Shown here piece after piece: positions 4,921-5,051 of a stretch of 5,051 nucleotides of DNA; the first letter of the stretch is position 1, and each line of letters begins with the position of its first letter. Below the pieces are notes generated by a model that was not told where the DNA came from, searched no databases, and saw only the letters and a list, made by a program, of their open reading frames with translations. The stretch is from an uncultured Oscillospiraceae bacterium (GTDB lineage: Bacteria; Bacillota; Clostridia; Oscillospirales; Oscillospiraceae). The position numbers and the translations under genes were made by a program. Where the stretch lies: positions 1 through 5,051 of the forward strand of contig CABVDR010000110.1 of the NCBI GenBank assembly GCA_902497145.1. Reading direction: 5' to 3'.

Positions 4921-5051
4921 TTACTTGTGGCAAAAGTCCTTGGCGACCTCTACAATGTGCTCCGCGGACAGGCCGAACTGCTTGAGCAGGTCAGCGGCGG
5001 GGCCGGAGTGGCCAAACTCGTCGTTGACGCCGATGCGGCGCACGGGGGTGG
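4921..5051 (-). CDS. transketolase, C-terminal part (5' end beyond window)
   Basis: The last 42 codons and a TAA stop. The visible end, with RRIGVNDEFGHSG (residues 4-16 of the fragment) followed by a helix ending in EHIVEVAKDFCHK, matches the C-terminal domain of transketolase: the conserved GVxDxFGxSG stretch, then a helical tail. In Clostridia transketolase is often split into two genes and this would be the C-terminal-half subunit, but the fragment cannot show whether the gene is split. The enzyme moves two-carbon ketol units in the non-oxidative pentose phosphate pathway using thiamine diphosphate. A 1-deoxyxylulose-5-phosphate synthase end is a less likely alternative. It is on the same strand as the polyamine operon but is separated from it by a strong terminator, so it is probably a distinct transcription unit. 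Confidence 0.8.
   Translation of the reverse strand, partial: TPVRRIGVNDEFGHSGPAADLLKQFGLSAEHIVEVAKDFCHK

Overview
The window is a GC-rich stretch whose genes all lie on the minus strand. It reads as one polyamine biosynthesis operon with its full control region, plus the end of an unrelated upstream gene. High GC at third codon positions, strong AGGAGG-type ribosome sites, a textbook sigma-A promoter and the protein families present suggest a GC-rich gut-type Clostridia (Oscillospiraceae-like Firmicute). That placement is inference; no taxonomic marker gene is present.

Layout in the direction of transcription, from high to low coordinates: (1) the last 42 codons of a transketolase C-terminal-half gene (4921-5051) and its rho-independent terminator (4869-4906); (2) a 576-base gene-free region holding a possible second hairpin terminator, an AT-rich inverted repeat, a strong extended -10 promoter (4729-4757), and a leader of about 380 nt rich in potential secondary structure, which ends in a strong intrinsic terminator directly before the first ribosome binding site; (3) a fold-I Orn/Lys/Arg decarboxylase, most likely arginine decarboxylase (2875-4344); (4) an aminopropyltransferase of the spermidine synthase family (2024-2875); (5) an agmatinase-type ureohydrolase (1170-2024); (6) a saccharopine-dehydrogenase-like carboxynorspermidine synthase (1-1119), cut by the window edge. 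Genes 3, 4 and 5 are joined by one-base stop/start overlaps (TGATG, TAATG). Gene 6 follows after 50 bases with its own ribosome site.

The simplest pathway reading is arginine to agmatine (decarboxylase), agmatine to putrescine plus urea (ureohydrolase), and an aminopropyl group added to give spermidine. The cluster carries enzymes for two different ways of adding that group: SpeE, which uses decarboxylated S-adenosylmethionine, and the aspartate-semialdehyde-dependent dehydrogenase. No SpeD is visible to feed SpeE, and the carboxy-product decarboxylase (NspC-like) needed after the dehydrogenase would have to lie beyond position 1. The ureohydrolase could also act after the aminopropyl transfer, on aminopropylagmatine.

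The most interesting part is the leader. A strong promoter is followed by about 320 nt of potentially structured RNA, including a possible pseudoknot, and then by a terminator that would end transcripts just before the decarboxylase ribosome site. This looks like transcription attenuation of the whole operon. I do not recognise the leader as any riboswitch class or T-box. A 31-codon, arginine-containing reading frame ends inside the terminator loop and is a speculative leader peptide.
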